Below are positions 27,648 through 36,654 of a stretch of 46,322 bases of DNA, piece by piece. Numbering within the stretch: position 1 is the stretch's first letter; each line of letters starts with the position of its first letter. Where the stretch lies: assembly GCF_030824335.1 (NCBI RefSeq), contig NZ_JAVBXX010000026.1, positions 1 through 46,322 of the forward strand, in the 5' to 3' direction. Source of the DNA: Azonexus sp. Lineage in GTDB: Bacteria; Pseudomonadota; Gammaproteobacteria; Burkholderiales; Rhodocyclaceae. Under the pieces are notes generated by a model. The model had not been told where the DNA came from and made no database searches. It was given only the letters and a program-made list of their open reading frames with translations. The translations under genes and the position numbers were made by a program.

Positions 27648-28487
27648 TCAATCAATCAAACGCCAGACCGGCTTGAGGTCTTCTGGCAGTTGCGGCACAC
27701 GACCGAGGTCGACATAGCTTTCGGCCGGCCCGTGAAAGTCCGAGCCGCGCGACGCATGAAATCCGTAATGCCGCGCCAATCGGGCAAAGTGCAGGATGTG
27801 ATCGGGTGAATGGCTGCCGCTCGTCACTTCGATGGCTTGACCACCGAGATCCTTGAAATCGTCGAGAAAGCGGCGCATCTCGCCACCGGAAAACTTGTAA
27901 CGTCCGGGATGCGCAACGACCGCAACGCCACCGGCTGCGGTAATCCACGAAATCGCTTCCTGCAGACCGGCCCAGCGATGATCGACGTAACCCGGCTTGC
28001 CCGGCGTCAAGTAGTACTGAAAAACCCCGGACATTTCCTTGGCGATCCCGATGGACACCAGGTAGCGGGCAAAATGAGCCCGCGAAATGAGTTGGGGATT
28101 GGTCACGTAGCGCAAAGCGCCTTCGAATACACCGGGAATGCCGATGGCTGCCAACGCATCACCCATCTTGCGCGCCCGCTCCAGTCGTCCGCTGCGCAAA
28201 GCATGCAAACCACCGGTGAGATCGGGATGCGCAGCATCAAACCCCAAACCAACAATGTGAATCGGCACTTCGTGCCATTCGATGGAGATTTCCACGCCAT
28301 TGACGAAACGCATGCCGGCTTCTTCCGCCGCCGTCCGGGCTTCGTCCAGCCCGCCCAGATGGTCGTGATCGGTCAAGGCCCAGAGATCCACGCCATTCGC
28401 CGCCGCACGCCGAGCCACCTCCGCAGGCGGCAACAAGCCGTCGGACACGGAAGAGTGACAATGAAAATCGAAATTGGCTGGGTTCAC
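27648..28487 (-). CDS. rnm: PHP-domain phosphoesterase (RNase AM/YciV type)
   Basis: 279 residues, one PHP domain. FDFHCHSSVSDGLLPPAEV and WALTDHDHLGG hold metal ligands, followed by ISRAHFARYLVSIG, VVAHPGRYKFS and a final GSDFHGP. Relatives hydrolyse 3',5'-nucleoside bisphosphate (pAp) and trim RNA 5' ends (E. coli Rnm/YciV). It is the first gene of the leftward cluster that runs through yciO, M50 protease, trpS, scpA, scpB to rluB, and it is divergent from the gcv operon. Confidence 0.9.
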   Translation of the reverse strand: MNPANFDFHCHSSVSDGLLPPAEVARRAAANGVDLWALTDHDHLGGLDEARTAAEEAGMRFVNGVEISIEWHEVPIHIVGLGFDAAHPDLTGGLHALRSGRLERARKMGDALAAIGIPGVFEGALRYVTNPQLISRAHFARYLVSIGIAKEMSGVFQYYLTPGKPGYVDHRWAGLQEAISWITAAGGVAVVAHPGRYKFSGGEMRRFLDDFKDLGGQAIEVTSGSHSPDHILHFARLARHYGFHASRGSDFHGPAESYVDLGRVPQLPEDLKPVWRLID

Positions 28488-28566
28488 GGAAATCCGGGGA
28501 AAAAATAGACCGCGATATTATCACGAAGGCGCAAGCCCACCGGCCCACCTTGTGCAGCGCAGCATG

Positions 28567-28595
28567 TTGCTTGGACTGATGCATCCCGTTATAGT
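28567..28595 (+). promoter_or_regulatory. promoter of the gcvTHP operon
   Basis: TTGCTT (28567-28572), a 17-base spacer and TATAGT (28590-28595). A start near 28602 would place the riboswitch at the very 5' end of the transcript. Confidence 0.65.
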
Positions 28596-28602
28596 GCCAC
28601 CC

Positions 28603-28789
28603 GTTCTGTGGGAGAGTGCAGATGCAAGTCTGCCGCCGAAGGCGCAAACCCACCCGAAAACGCTCAGGCAAAAGGACCACGGAACATGGCAAACGCTGCG
28701 GCGTGAGCCAAAAAACTCTGGAGAGCGATGGCGACTGTTGCGGTCGACATCCACCGATGGGGCAAATCTCTCAGGTATCGAGGACAGAG
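28603..28789 (+). promoter_or_regulatory. tandem glycine riboswitch
   Basis: Two glycine aptamers in a row. The first runs from GTTCTGTGGGAGAG (28603) to GGACCACGGAAC (28685), the second from CTCTGGAGAGCG (28716) to GGACAGAG (28789), joined by a linker of about 30 bases. Each has the conserved GGAGAG near the start, the CCGAAGG/CCGATGG core, and a CTCAGG(C/T)A segment near the end. In known cases glycine binding turns on glycine cleavage genes, and the downstream terminator and gcvT gene fit this. A copy of the recurrent genome word (28738-28748) sits in the variable stem of aptamer 2. Confidence 0.93.
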
Positions 28790-28830
28790 GGGTGAAACAC
28801 AAAGCGTGTGCTTTTTGTTTCACCCCTTTT
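28789..28830 (+). terminator. riboswitch expression-platform terminator
   Basis: GGGGTGAAACA (28789-28799) pairs with TGTTTCACCCC (28816-28826), followed by TTTT. Its 5' arm touches the 3' strand of the aptamer-2 closing stem, so folding of the two is probably mutually exclusive: glycine binding would hold the aptamer stem and allow read-through into gcvT. Confidence 0.8.
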
Positions 28831-28874
28831 CCGTTTCTAGAACTGACGTTAATAAACGCCTGTAAAGGATTGAT

Positions 28875-29966
28875 ATGCTGAAGAAAACGGTTTTGAACGA
28901 CGCCCATCGTGCGCTGAACGCCCGGATGGTCGACTTTGGCGGCTGGGACATGCCGGTCAACTACGGCTCGCAGATTGAAGAGCACCATGCTGTGCGTAAG
29001 GACTGCGGCATGTTCGACGTGTCGCACATGTGCCCGGTCGACCTCACCGGCACCGATTGCCGCCCTTTCCTGTCCCGCCTGGTGGCCAACGACGTCGCCA
29101 AGCTGACCGTTGCCGGCAAGGCGCTCTACGCCGCCATGTTGAACGACGCTGGCGGCGTCATTGACGATCTGATCATCTATTTCCTGACCGACACGAAATT
29201 CCGCATCGTGGTCAATGCCGGCACCGCCGAAAAGGATCTGGCGTGGATGCAGGCCAAGGCGGCCGAATGGAAGATGGACGTGACCATCACCCAGCGCCGC
29301 GATGGCGCCAACAACCTCGGCATCATCGCCGTGCAAGGCCCGAATGCCCGCGCCAAGGTCTGGCAGGTGCTGCCACAGGCCAAGGCGGCCATCGCCGAGC
29401 TGAAACCCTTCTTCGCCGCCGAAGTCGACCAGTACTTCATTGCCAGCACCGGTTACACCGGCGAAGACGGCTACGAAATCATGCTGCCGGCCAATGAAGC
29501 CGAAGCCATGTGGAATGCCCTGAAGGATGCCGGCGTCGCCCCCTGTGGCCTCGGCGCCCGCGACACGCTGCGTCTGGAAGCCGGCATGAATCTCTACGGT
29601 CAGGACATGGACGAAACCGTCTCGCCGCTCGACGCCGGGCTGGCCTGGACGGTCGCCATGAAAGACGCACGCGATTTCGTCGGCAAAGCCGCGTTGACCG
29701 CAAACGGCCAGCAAAAACAGTTTCTCGGCCTGATCCTGCTCGACAAGGGCGTACTGCGCGGCCATCAGCAAGTCGTCACCAAGCAGGGCAACGGCGAAAT
29801 CACGTCCGGCTCGTTTTCGCCGACGCTGCAGCAATCCATCGCGCTGGCCCGCCTGCCGCTCGGCGTTGCCATCGGTGACGAAGTCGAGGTCGACATTCGC
29901 GGCAAGCTGCTCAAGGCCAAGGTCACCAAACCCGTATTCGCCCGCAACGGCAAAGCAGTTCAGTAA
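28875..29966 (+). CDS. gcvT: glycine cleavage system T protein (aminomethyltransferase)
   Basis: 363 residues. The T protein takes the aminomethyl group from H-protein lipoate onto tetrahydrofolate, releasing ammonia. [32 protein letters not shown] is the family's first block; [30 protein letters not shown] and a C-terminal barrel with [17 protein letters not shown] follow. AAAGGA precedes the ATG. First gene after the glycine riboswitch, in operon with gcvH and gcvP. Confidence 0.97.
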   Translation: MLKKTVLNDAHRALNARMVDFGGWDMPVNYGSQIEEHHAVRKDCGMFDVSHMCPVDLTGTDCRPFLSRLVANDVAKLTVAGKALYAAMLNDAGGVIDDLIIYFLTDTKFRIVVNAGTAEKDLAWMQAKAAEWKMDVTITQRRDGANNLGIIAVQGPNARAKVWQVLPQAKAAIAELKPFFAAEVDQYFIASTGYTGEDGYEIMLPANEAEAMWNALKDAGVAPCGLGARDTLRLEAGMNLYGQDMDETVSPLDAGLAWTVAMKDARDFVGKAALTANGQQKQFLGLILLDKGVLRGHQQVVTKQGNGEITSGSFSPTLQQSIALARLPLGVAIGDEVEVDIRGKLLKAKVTKPVFARNGKAVQ

Positions 29967-30003
29967 ACATTTTTCAATAAATTCGCCCATTCAGGAGAAA
30001 ACC

Positions 30004-30390
30004 ATGTCCAACGTCCCGTCCAACCTCAAATACGCTGCCTCCCACGAGTGGGTTCTGAAGAACGCTGATGGCAGCGTCACCGTCGGCATTTCCGACCACG
30101 CGCAGGAAGCGCTGGGCGACCTCGTTTTCGTCGAACTGCCGGAAGTGGGCGCGCATTACGCTGCGGAAAAGGAAATCGCCGTCGTCGAATCGGTCAAGGC
30201 CGCTGCCGATGTCTATGCCCCGATTGCCGGCACCGTGACCGAAGTGAACCAGGCCGCCGCTGACGCCCCGGAATCGGTCAATGCCGACGCCTACGCTGCC
30301 TGGCTGTTCAAGATGACGCCGGACAACATGGCCGACGTTGACGCCCTGCTCGACGCCGCCGCCTATCAAGCCGTCGCTGACGCCGCCTGA
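30004..30390 (+). CDS. gcvH: glycine cleavage system H protein
   Basis: 128 residues, normal for the lipoyl carrier that shuttles the methylamine group between P, T and L proteins. The lipoylation lysine is Lys65 in [14 protein letters not shown], and KYAASHEWV and [12 protein letters not shown] are conserved. AGGAGAAAACC just before the ATG at 30004 fixes the start; the upstream extension of the frame runs back into gcvT and is not real. Confidence 0.97.
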   Translation: MSNVPSNLKYAASHEWVLKNADGSVTVGISDHAQEALGDLVFVELPEVGAHYAAEKEIAVVESVKAAADVYAPIAGTVTEVNQAAADAPESVNADAYAAWLFKMTPDNMADVDALLDAAAYQAVADAA

Positions 30391-30419
30391 TTTACTGCGT
30401 CATACGAGACGACCCCCAC

Positions 30420-33275
30420 ATGAGCCATATCCCTCTTTCTGCCCTTGAACAGCACGACGAGTTCATCGGCCGCCACATTGGCCCCTGCGCCACCGAAATG
30501 TCCGCCATGCTGGCCGCCATCGGCGCCGCCAGCCTTGATCAGCTGATCGACCAGACCGTTCCCGCCGCCATCCGCCTGCCGGCCGATTTGCCGCTGCCGG
30601 CCCCGCGTCGCGAACACGAAGCGCTCGCCAACCTGAAAGCCATTGCCAGCAAGAACGTGATCCAGAAGTCGTGCATCGGCATGGGTTATTACGACACGCT
30701 GACGCCCAAGGTGATCCTGCGCAATGTCATGGAAAACCCCGGCTGGTACACCGCCTATACGCCCTACCAGGCCGAAATCGCCCAAGGCCGCCTGGAAGCG
30801 CTGATGAATTTCCAGCAGATGGTCGTTGACCTGACCGGCCTGGAAATCGCCAACGCTTCGCTGCTCGACGAAGCCACCGCCGCCGCCGAGGCGATGACGA
30901 TGGCCCGCCGCGTCTCCAAGTCGAAGTCGAACCGCTTCCTGGTCGACGCCGCCTGCTTTCCGCAGACCATCGACGTGGTCCGGACGCGCGCCGGCTACTT
31001 CGGCTTCGAACTGGTGATTGCTGCGGTCGACACGGTAAAAGACGAAGAATTCTTCGGCGCCCTGCTCCAGTACCCGAACGACAACGGTGAAGTCCGCGAT
31101 CTGAGCGCCATCATCGCCGGCCTCAAGGCCAAGGGCGCCACGGTGGCCGTCGCCAGCGACCTGATGGCACTGGTGCTGCTCAACTCGCCGGGCGCCATGG
31201 GTGCCGACATCGCCCTCGGCTCCAGCCAGCGCTTCGGCATTCCGATGGGCTTCGGCGGTCCGCACGCCGCCTTCTTCGCCACCCGCGAAGCCTTCGTCCG
31301 CTCGATGCCGGGCCGCATCATCGGCGTGTCGAAAGATGCGCGCGGCAACACCGCCTACCGCATGACGCTGCAGACGCGCGAGCAGCACATCCGTCGCGAG
31401 AAAGCCAATTCCAACATCTGCACCTCGCAGGTGCTGCTCGCCAACATGGCCGGCATGTACGCCGTCTATCACGGCCCGCAAGGCTTGAAGACCATCGCCC
31501 AGCGCATCCACCGGCTGACCGGCATGCTGGTCGAAGGCCTGAAAAAAGCCGGAATTCCGATGTCGACCGCAACATTCTTCGATACCGTGCAGATCAAGAC
31601 CGACAAGACCGTTGCCGGCTACAACCTGCGCCCGGTCGACGCGCAAACCCGGGGCATTTCCTTCGACGAAACGAGCACCGCCGCCGATGTAGCAACGTTG
31701 CTGCAAGCGCTCACCGGTCAGTCCTTTGACCTCGCCGCACTCGACGCTGCTGCTGCCGAGAATAGCCCGCTCAAGGACTTGCTGCGCGCCGACGCCGTGC
31801 TGACGCACCCGGTGTTCAACACGCATCACACCGAACACGAGATGCTGCGCTACCTGAAGTCGCTGCAGAACAAGGATTTGGCGCTCGACCATTCGATGAT
31901 CTCGCTCGGCTCCTGCACCATGAAGCTGAATGCGACCAGCGAAATGATCCCGGTCACCTGGCCGGAACTCGGCGGCATCCATCCCTTTGCACCGCAGGAT
32001 CAGACGACCGGCTATCTGGAAATGATTGCCAGCCTGACCGAATGGCTGAAAACCGTCACCGGTTTCGACGCCATCTGCATGCAGCCGAACTCCGGTGCCC
32101 AGGGCGAATACGCCGGTCTGGTCGCCATCGACCGTTACCACGCCAGCCGTGGCGAGGAACACCGTAACGTTTGCCTGATCCCCAAATCGGCCCACGGCAC
32201 CAACCCGGCCACCGCCCAGATGGCCAACATGAAGGTCGTCGTCGTCGATTGTGACGCCAACGGCAATGTGGACGTCGCCGACCTCAAGGCCAAGGCCGAG
32301 GAACACAAGGACGACCTCGCCTGCCTGATGATCACCTACCCGTCCACGCACGGCGTGTTCGAAGAAGCGGTCAAGGACATCTGCGCCATCGTGCATGCCA
32401 ACGGCGGCCAGGTGTATATGGACGGTGCCAACCTCAACGCCCAGGTTGGCCTGACCTCGCCAGGTTTCATCGGTGCCGACGTCAGCCACATGAACCTGCA
32501 CAAGACCTTCGCCATCCCGCACGGCGGCGGCGGGCCGGGCATGGGCCCGATCGGTCTGAAAGCCCATCTGGCACCGTTCATGGCCGACCACGCGGTCACC
32601 GCCACCGGCGCGCCGGATCGGGTAAACAAGGGCCAGGGCGCCGTCTCTGCCGCGCCCTTCGGTTCGGCATCGATCCTCAGCATTTCCTGGATGTACCTCG
32701 CCATGCTCGGCGGCGAAGGCGTCAAGAAGGCCACCCAAGTCGCCATCCTGAACGCCAACTACGTCGCCACCCAGTTGCAGGCGCACTACCCGGTGCTTTA
32801 CGTCGGCAAGAACGGCCGCGTGGCACACGAGTGCATCCTCGACATCCGCCCGATCAAGGCGGCGACAGGGATTGCGGAAATCGACATCGCCAAGCGTCTG
32901 ATGGACTACGGCTTCCACGCGCCGACGGTGTCCTTCCCGGTCGCCGGCACGATCATGGTCGAACCGACGGAATCCGAATCGAAGGCCGAACTGGACCGCT
33001 TCATCGGCGCGATGATCGCCATCCGCGAAGAAATCCGCCAGATCGAAAACGGCGTATGGAGCGCGGACAATAACCCGCTGAAGAACGCCCCGCACTCGCA
33101 GGCGGACGTCATGGACGACGAATGGAAGCATCCGTACAGCCGCCAGCAAGCCGTCTTCCCGCTGCCCTGGGTAGCTGCCAACAAGTTCTGGCCGAGCGTC
33201 AATCGCATCGACGATGTGTACGGCGACCGTAACCTGAACTGCGCCTGCCCGCCGATGGAAGCCTACGAAGACTGA
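30420..33275 (+). CDS. gcvP: glycine dehydrogenase (decarboxylating), P protein
   Basis: 951 residues, the single-chain form of P protein, which decarboxylates glycine with PLP and passes the aminomethyl group to GcvH. Residues 1-30 contain the FIGRHIGP start, [37 protein letters not shown] is near 85, and the PLP lysine is about Lys695 in [35 protein letters not shown] and VDPTESESK-type [16 protein letters not shown] are further signatures. Start ATG has a poor ribosome site, so translation may depend on the upstream gcvH. The L protein is not here, as usual. Confidence 0.98.
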   Translation: MSHIPLSALEQHDEFIGRHIGPCATEMSAMLAAIGAASLDQLIDQTVPAAIRLPADLPLPAPRREHEALANLKAIASKNVIQKSCIGMGYYDTLTPKVILRNVMENPGWYTAYTPYQAEIAQGRLEALMNFQQMVVDLTGLEIANASLLDEATAAAEAMTMARRVSKSKSNRFLVDAACFPQTIDVVRTRAGYFGFELVIAAVDTVKDEEFFGALLQYPNDNGEVRDLSAIIAGLKAKGATVAVASDLMALVLLNSPGAMGADIALGSSQRFGIPMGFGGPHAAFFATREAFVRSMPGRIIGVSKDARGNTAYRMTLQTREQHIRREKANSNICTSQVLLANMAGMYAVYHGPQGLKTIAQRIHRLTGMLVEGLKKAGIPMSTATFFDTVQIKTDKTVAGYNLRPVDAQTRGISFDETSTAADVATLLQALTGQSFDLAALDAAAAENSPLKDLLRADAVLTHPVFNTHHTEHEMLRYLKSLQNKDLALDHSMISLGSCTMKLNATSEMIPVTWPELGGIHPFAPQDQTTGYLEMIASLTEWLKTVTGFDAICMQPNSGAQGEYAGLVAIDRYHASRGEEHRNVCLIPKSAHGTNPATAQMANMKVVVVDCDANGNVDVADLKAKAEEHKDDLACLMITYPSTHGVFEEAVKDICAIVHANGGQVYMDGANLNAQVGLTSPGFIGADVSHMNLHKTFAIPHGGGGPGMGPIGLKAHLAPFMADHAVTATGAPDRVNKGQGAVSAAPFGSASILSISWMYLAMLGGEGVKKATQVAILNANYVATQLQAHYPVLYVGKNGRVAHECILDIRPIKAATGIAEIDIAKRLMDYGFHAPTVSFPVAGTIMVEPTESESKAELDRFIGAMIAIREEIRQIENGVWSADNNPLKNAPHSQADVMDDEWKHPYSRQQAVFPLPWVAANKFWPSVNRIDDVYGDRNLNCACPPMEAYED

Positions 33276-33294
33276 GCGAACCACTGCGCCCAAC

Positions 33295-33322
33295 AAAAAC
33301 GGCCTCGATGAGGCCGTTTTTT
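33295..33322 (+). terminator. intrinsic terminator after gcvP
   Basis: AAAAACGGCCTC (33295-33306), loop GAT, GAGGCCGTTTTTT (33310-33322): a strong stem with a six-T end. Confidence 0.9.
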
Positions 33323-33326
33323 ATTG

Positions 33327-33352
33327 AAATCCTGCGGTCGACCGCAGGATTT
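33327..33352. repeat. perfect 26-bp palindrome centred on the recurrent word
   Basis: AAATCCTGCGGTC (33327-33339) is followed directly by its exact reverse complement (33340-33352). The centre is TGCGGTCGACCGCA, i.e. two overlapping inverted copies of the genome's recurrent word. It directly follows the gcvP terminator and ends in TTTTT, so it could act as a second terminator on the plus strand, although a perfect palindrome leaves no free loop without opening its centre. Confidence 0.8.
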
Positions 33353-33540
33353 TTGGATTTTTCTGACCAGTCAGTCGCAACACGCCATATACCTTAGACA
33401 TTGACATTCTCTTGGCGTATGTTGCTGTGCTTTAGTGGTGGATACAAAATGCGCCTGGAAACTGTTAGCGTCAACAGCCGGCTTCGCCACTTGTTTCCGC
33501 ACCCCTCAAGCTGAACTATCCCCACACCTCAAATCAAAAT

Positions 33541-34155
33541 ATGCGCTACCAAGGTCGAATCACCACCTGGAAGGATGACAAAGGCTTTGGCTTCATCACG
33601 CCCAACGGCGGTGGAGAGCAAGTCTTCGTACATTTCAATGCCTTTTCCAGCCGGCGTCGGCGGCCCGCAGGAAACGAACTCGTCACGTACGAACTCTCGG
33701 TCGATGGCAAGGGGCGCGCGCAGGCAAATGCGGTTGCGTTTGTTGGCGAACGGCCCGTTCCGGCCAAGGCGCCGGGTAGCAGCAAATTGCCGCCGCTGTT
33801 TGCGGTTTGTTTTCTGCTTCTGGTGCTTGCTGCGGTTGTCCTTGGCCGTCTGCCCATTGCCGTTCTCGTGCTTTATGTCGTTGCCAGCCTCGTTGCCTTT
33901 TTCGCCTACGTGGTCGACAAATCTGCCGCTTTACGTAATCAATGGCGAATTTCGGAAAAAACTTTGCACTTGTTCGCCCTGGTCGGCGGCTGGCCCGGTG
34001 CGCTGGCGGCACAACGGCTGATTCGGCACAAGTCGGCCAAGGCTTCGTTCCTGATGATGTTTTGGCTCACTGTCGCAGTCAACTGCGGCGCGCTCGGCTG
34101 GTTGTTATCTCCCTCCGGGGCCAGAACCCTTGAGACTTTGCTGAGAGCCGTATGA
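33541..34155 (+). CDS. cold-shock domain-DUF1294 membrane protein
   Basis: 204 residues. The N-terminal cold-shock domain (about 1-68) has the nucleic-acid-binding motifs KGFGFITP and VFVHFNAF. A short linker leads into a DUF1294 domain with about three to four transmembrane segments (about 83-190) and the signature GWPGALAAQRLIRHKSAKASF. This fusion is known in proteobacteria; the function is not. The 265 bases upstream contain the gcvP terminator, the 26-bp palindrome and a TTGACA (33401-33406) without a good -10. Confidence 0.88.
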   Translation: MRYQGRITTWKDDKGFGFITPNGGGEQVFVHFNAFSSRRRRPAGNELVTYELSVDGKGRAQANAVAFVGERPVPAKAPGSSKLPPLFAVCFLLLVLAAVVLGRLPIAVLVLYVVASLVAFFAYVVDKSAALRNQWRISEKTLHLFALVGGWPGALAAQRLIRHKSAKASFLMMFWLTVAVNCGALGWLLSPSGARTLETLLRAV

Positions 34156-34358
34156 AAAGCAGGCAAGTCAGCAAGCCGAATTGTAAATTTTTCACCCACA
34201 TCGAATGAGCAACAGTACGCCACGTACTACTCGCAACGCTGCTTACCGCCGATTTTGCAGTCGCCCCAAGGGCCAGCTTCTGTTTTGATGGGCGCAAAAA
34301 ACCATGATCGCCCCCATCTGCTTGCCTGATTACTGCCCGACACCTCTGGAGAATTCGA

Positions 34359-34919
34359 TTGACCAGCCCCCCTGACTCGCCTGTATTGACCCCGGCCCAA
34401 CGCAAATGGCCCGATGTACCCGCCTGTTACGGCTGGTTGAGCCTCGACCGGCGAGGCCACTGGCGTTTGCAGGGGGAACGGGTATCGCATCCTGGGCTGA
34501 TTGCTTTTCTCAGCCAACACTACAGCGCCGATAGTCAGGGACGCTGGTTTGTCCAGAACGGGCCGCAGCAGGTTTTCGTCGAACTCGACTATACGCCCTG
34601 GATATTCCGGATGGAGACAACGGGGTTGCTGACGCATACCGGACTGCCCGTGAGCGACTTGCGGGCGGTTCATGTCGACGAGTACGGCAATGTGCTGCTT
34701 GATAGCGCACAGGGGATCGGCTTGCTCGACGACCGCGACCTGCCGGCTTTTCTCGCGGCGTGCACCGACGCCAAGGGCGCCGCGCCCGATGAGGCAAGGC
34801 TGCTTGCGCTACTGGCTGGCGAGCCAGTAGCGGTGTTCTGGCAGAAACTGCCATTGCAGCCAATTGCTGCGCTCGACGTCCCGGCGCGTTACAAATTCAT
34901 TGCACAGCCAGGCGCTTGA
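34359..34919 (+). CDS. conserved hypothetical protein
   Basis: A 186-residue soluble protein of a type common in betaproteobacteria, but I cannot name its family with confidence. The pattern CYGWLSLDRRGHWRLQGE and GLIAFLSQHYSADSQGRWFVQNGPQQVFVELDYTPWIFR near the start, and FLAACTD near 140, look conserved. No signal peptide, membrane segment or catalytic motif is visible. The start is a TTG at 34359, which has a GGAG seven bases upstream; there is no ATG in frame near it. The 203 bases before it hold nothing I recognise. Confidence 0.72.
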   Translation: MTSPPDSPVLTPAQRKWPDVPACYGWLSLDRRGHWRLQGERVSHPGLIAFLSQHYSADSQGRWFVQNGPQQVFVELDYTPWIFRMETTGLLTHTGLPVSDLRAVHVDEYGNVLLDSAQGIGLLDDRDLPAFLAACTDAKGAAPDEARLLALLAGEPVAVFWQKLPLQPIAALDVPARYKFIAQPGA

Positions 34920-34924
34920 AGCAC

Positions 34925-35197
34925 TTACTCCTCCTTGCCATCCTCGTCGTTGGCCTGTAGCCACCACAGCAAATCCTCGCCTTGCAGCGGGGTTGGGATC
35001 ATCTGGTTACGTTTCCAGCGAAATACCGGGCCGAATGGGACATAGCGGGCCATCACCTGGCCCTGGCTGGTGACACCGAAGAAGGGCCAGCCGGAACGGA
35101 TTGCCGTGCGTATCTGTTGATTGGTCATGATCATATCGCTCGTCAGGAAAACGCGCCCAGTATCCCGCGCAAAGCCTTGCAGGACAATGACAGACAT
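34925..35197 (-). CDS. small hypothetical protein
   Basis: 90 residues from the ATG at 35197, which follows a modest GGGAT site. MSVIVLQGFARDTGRVFLTSD, then an IRSGWPFFGVTSQGQVMARY stretch rich in aromatics, and an acidic tail (NDEDGKEE). Not recognised. The frame stays open beyond 35197 through the palindrome at 35234-35247, but that part looks non-coding. Convergent with the preceding plus-strand gene at a distance of five bases, so the two messages may overlap. Confidence 0.55.
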   Translation of the reverse strand: MSVIVLQGFARDTGRVFLTSDMIMTNQQIRTAIRSGWPFFGVTSQGQVMARYVPFGPVFRWKRNQMIPTPLQGEDLLWWLQANDEDGKEE

Positions 35198-35233
35198 CAG
35201 ATATCCCAATTTTTTGGAAAAAATGCTGATTTC

Positions 35234-35247
35234 TGCGGTCGACCGCA
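35234..35247. repeat. 14-bp palindrome TGCGGTCGACCGCA
   Basis: The same core as the 26-bp palindrome at 33327-33352, here with different flanks. On the minus strand it reads AATATTGCGGTC, the same extended form as the copies at 13691 and 23511. It lies between two small divergent genes. Confidence 0.8.
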
Positions 35248-35335
35248 ATATTCAGGCAGTTTTCACCCTAGCCTGGCGTTCTTGTTGCTTGAAAGCAGGA
35301 ATCTCCCGAATTCCTGTCGGAAAGTGCACCACGCC

Positions 35336-35707
35336 ATGAATCAATCCGCCATCGCCCAATGGGCCGCAAGCCACCTCGTCGATCCCGTCCATATCGACTG
35401 CACAACCACCGTCATGCTGAAGATCCTCGACGGCAAGTGCAAGATGAACGAGCACGACAAGCTTGTCATCGGCACACTTTACGCTGTCGCCAAAAACCGT
35501 CCCGGCAAGCAGATGGGCGACGAATACCATCGCCTGATCGCTGAAGCGCGGAAAGCCATGGACGAGGCCATGACGATGTTCATCTACGAGAAACGCCTGC
35601 TCGCCGAGACCATGATTTCACGCCCGGTGATGAAAGCCTACAAGGCCTGGCTACGCAGCGAAAGGGTCCTCGGAACGACCGACCCGGCCGAGCCAGACGA
35701 CGCATAG
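35336..35707 (+). CDS. hypothetical protein
   Basis: 123 residues, mostly helical and charged, with the compact segment CTTTVMLKILDGKCKMNEHDKLVIGTLYAVAKNRPGKQMG near the start and an acidic end. No membrane or catalytic motif. Not recognised. The ATG at 35336 is the first that gives a plausible composition; the frame upstream crosses the antisense gene and the palindrome and looks non-coding. The ribosome site (GGAAAG) is distant, so the start is uncertain. Confidence 0.6.
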   Translation: MNQSAIAQWAASHLVDPVHIDCTTTVMLKILDGKCKMNEHDKLVIGTLYAVAKNRPGKQMGDEYHRLIAEARKAMDEAMTMFIYEKRLLAETMISRPVMKAYKAWLRSERVLGTTDPAEPDDA

Positions 35708-35764
35708 CAGACGTCCTACAGTGCCTGAGATGGATTGTGAAGTGCCGGAAAAAATGACATATTC

Positions 35765-35789
35765 CGCCAAGGTTCTGGCCTTGGCGTTT
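35765..35789 (+). terminator. hairpin before the RsbQ-like gene
   Basis: CGCCAAGG (35765-35772), loop TTCTGG, CCTTGGCG (35779-35786), then TTT. It may end the preceding small gene or sit in the leader of the next one; the short T-run makes termination uncertain. Confidence 0.5.
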
Positions 35790-35818
35790 CCTCGCCAGAA
35801 CTTCTTGAGGATATGAAA

Positions 35819-36640
35819 ATGTCAATCGACCCAATCAAGCGCAATAACGTTTCCGTCTCCGGTAACCTGGCCGCTGGTCAATCGATTGTTTTCGTCCATG
35901 GCTTTGGTACAGACCAGCATGCCTGGGAAGCGGTAGCAAAAGCATTCTCCTGTGATTTTCGCATTGTCCTGCTGGATAACGTCGGCGCAGGGGCATCGGC
36001 GCCGGAAGCCTTTGTCCAGCATCGGTACCTGAATCTGCAACAATATGCCAAGGATCTCATCGAGGTTTGCCAGGCTTTGGAGATCGAGCAGGCAATTGTG
36101 GTCGGTCATTCGGTCGGCGGCATGATTGCTTTGCTGGCTGCGCTGGAAGCACCGGTGCTGTTTGCCAAACTCGTCCTTCTCGGCTCATCTCCCCGTTATC
36201 TCGACGAAGCGGGTTACCAAGGAGGATTCAGCAAAGCGGACATTGCCAACGTCTACGACAGCGTCGTGGCCGACTATTCTGCCTGGGTCGATAGCATTGC
36301 TCCGCTAGCGATGATGAACGCCGACAGACCGCAACTGACCCGGCACTTTTCTGACAGTCTCAAGGCAATACCGAAAGATCGGGCCTTGACCATCCTTTGC
36401 GCCATCCTTCAATCCGACCACCGGCAATCGCTGCATCAGTTGGAAATTCCGACACTGATCGTCCAGACAGCAAGCGACTACGCCGTTCCCTTGGCGATTG
36501 GCGAATACCTGCAACAACACATTCCGAACAGCCATCTGGCGGTAATCGACGCCGAGGGGCACTTGCCCCACGTCAGTGTCCCGGAGAAGGTGCTTGCGGC
36601 GATGATGCCCTTCATCTACCCGGAACCATCAGCCCCGTGA
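35819..36640 (+). CDS. alpha/beta hydrolase, RsbQ-like
   Basis: 273 residues. VFVHGFGTDQHAW, then DNVGAGAS and GHSVGG (Ser98), Asp220 (TASDYAVP) and His248 (AEGHLPH) match the layout of B. subtilis RsbQ, whose triad lies at nearly the same positions. RsbQ works with the PP2C phosphatase RsbP in energy-stress control of sigma-B, but no such partner is near, so the function here is open; plant karrikin/strigolactone receptors share this fold. The ATG at 35819 is preferred to that at 35813 because TGAGG lies at a better distance. It converges with the DnaJ-like gene. Confidence 0.85.
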   Translation: MSIDPIKRNNVSVSGNLAAGQSIVFVHGFGTDQHAWEAVAKAFSCDFRIVLLDNVGAGASAPEAFVQHRYLNLQQYAKDLIEVCQALEIEQAIVVGHSVGGMIALLAALEAPVLFAKLVLLGSSPRYLDEAGYQGGFSKADIANVYDSVVADYSAWVDSIAPLAMMNADRPQLTRHFSDSLKAIPKDRALTILCAILQSDHRQSLHQLEIPTLIVQTASDYAVPLAIGEYLQQHIPNSHLAVIDAEGHLPHVSVPEKVLAAMMPFIYPEPSAP

Positions 36641-36654
36641 ACGGGGCGGCAAGA

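Noticed and set aside
28521..29990. A 489-codon minus-strand frame over the glycine riboswitch and gcvT
   Set aside because: It is antisense to a clear riboswitch and gcvT and has no recognisable domain.
30366..33296. A 976-codon open frame antisense to gcvP
   Set aside because: It is a shadow of the GC-rich gcvP gene; its translation is Gly/Asp/His/Val-rich without family motifs, while gcvP is unmistakable.
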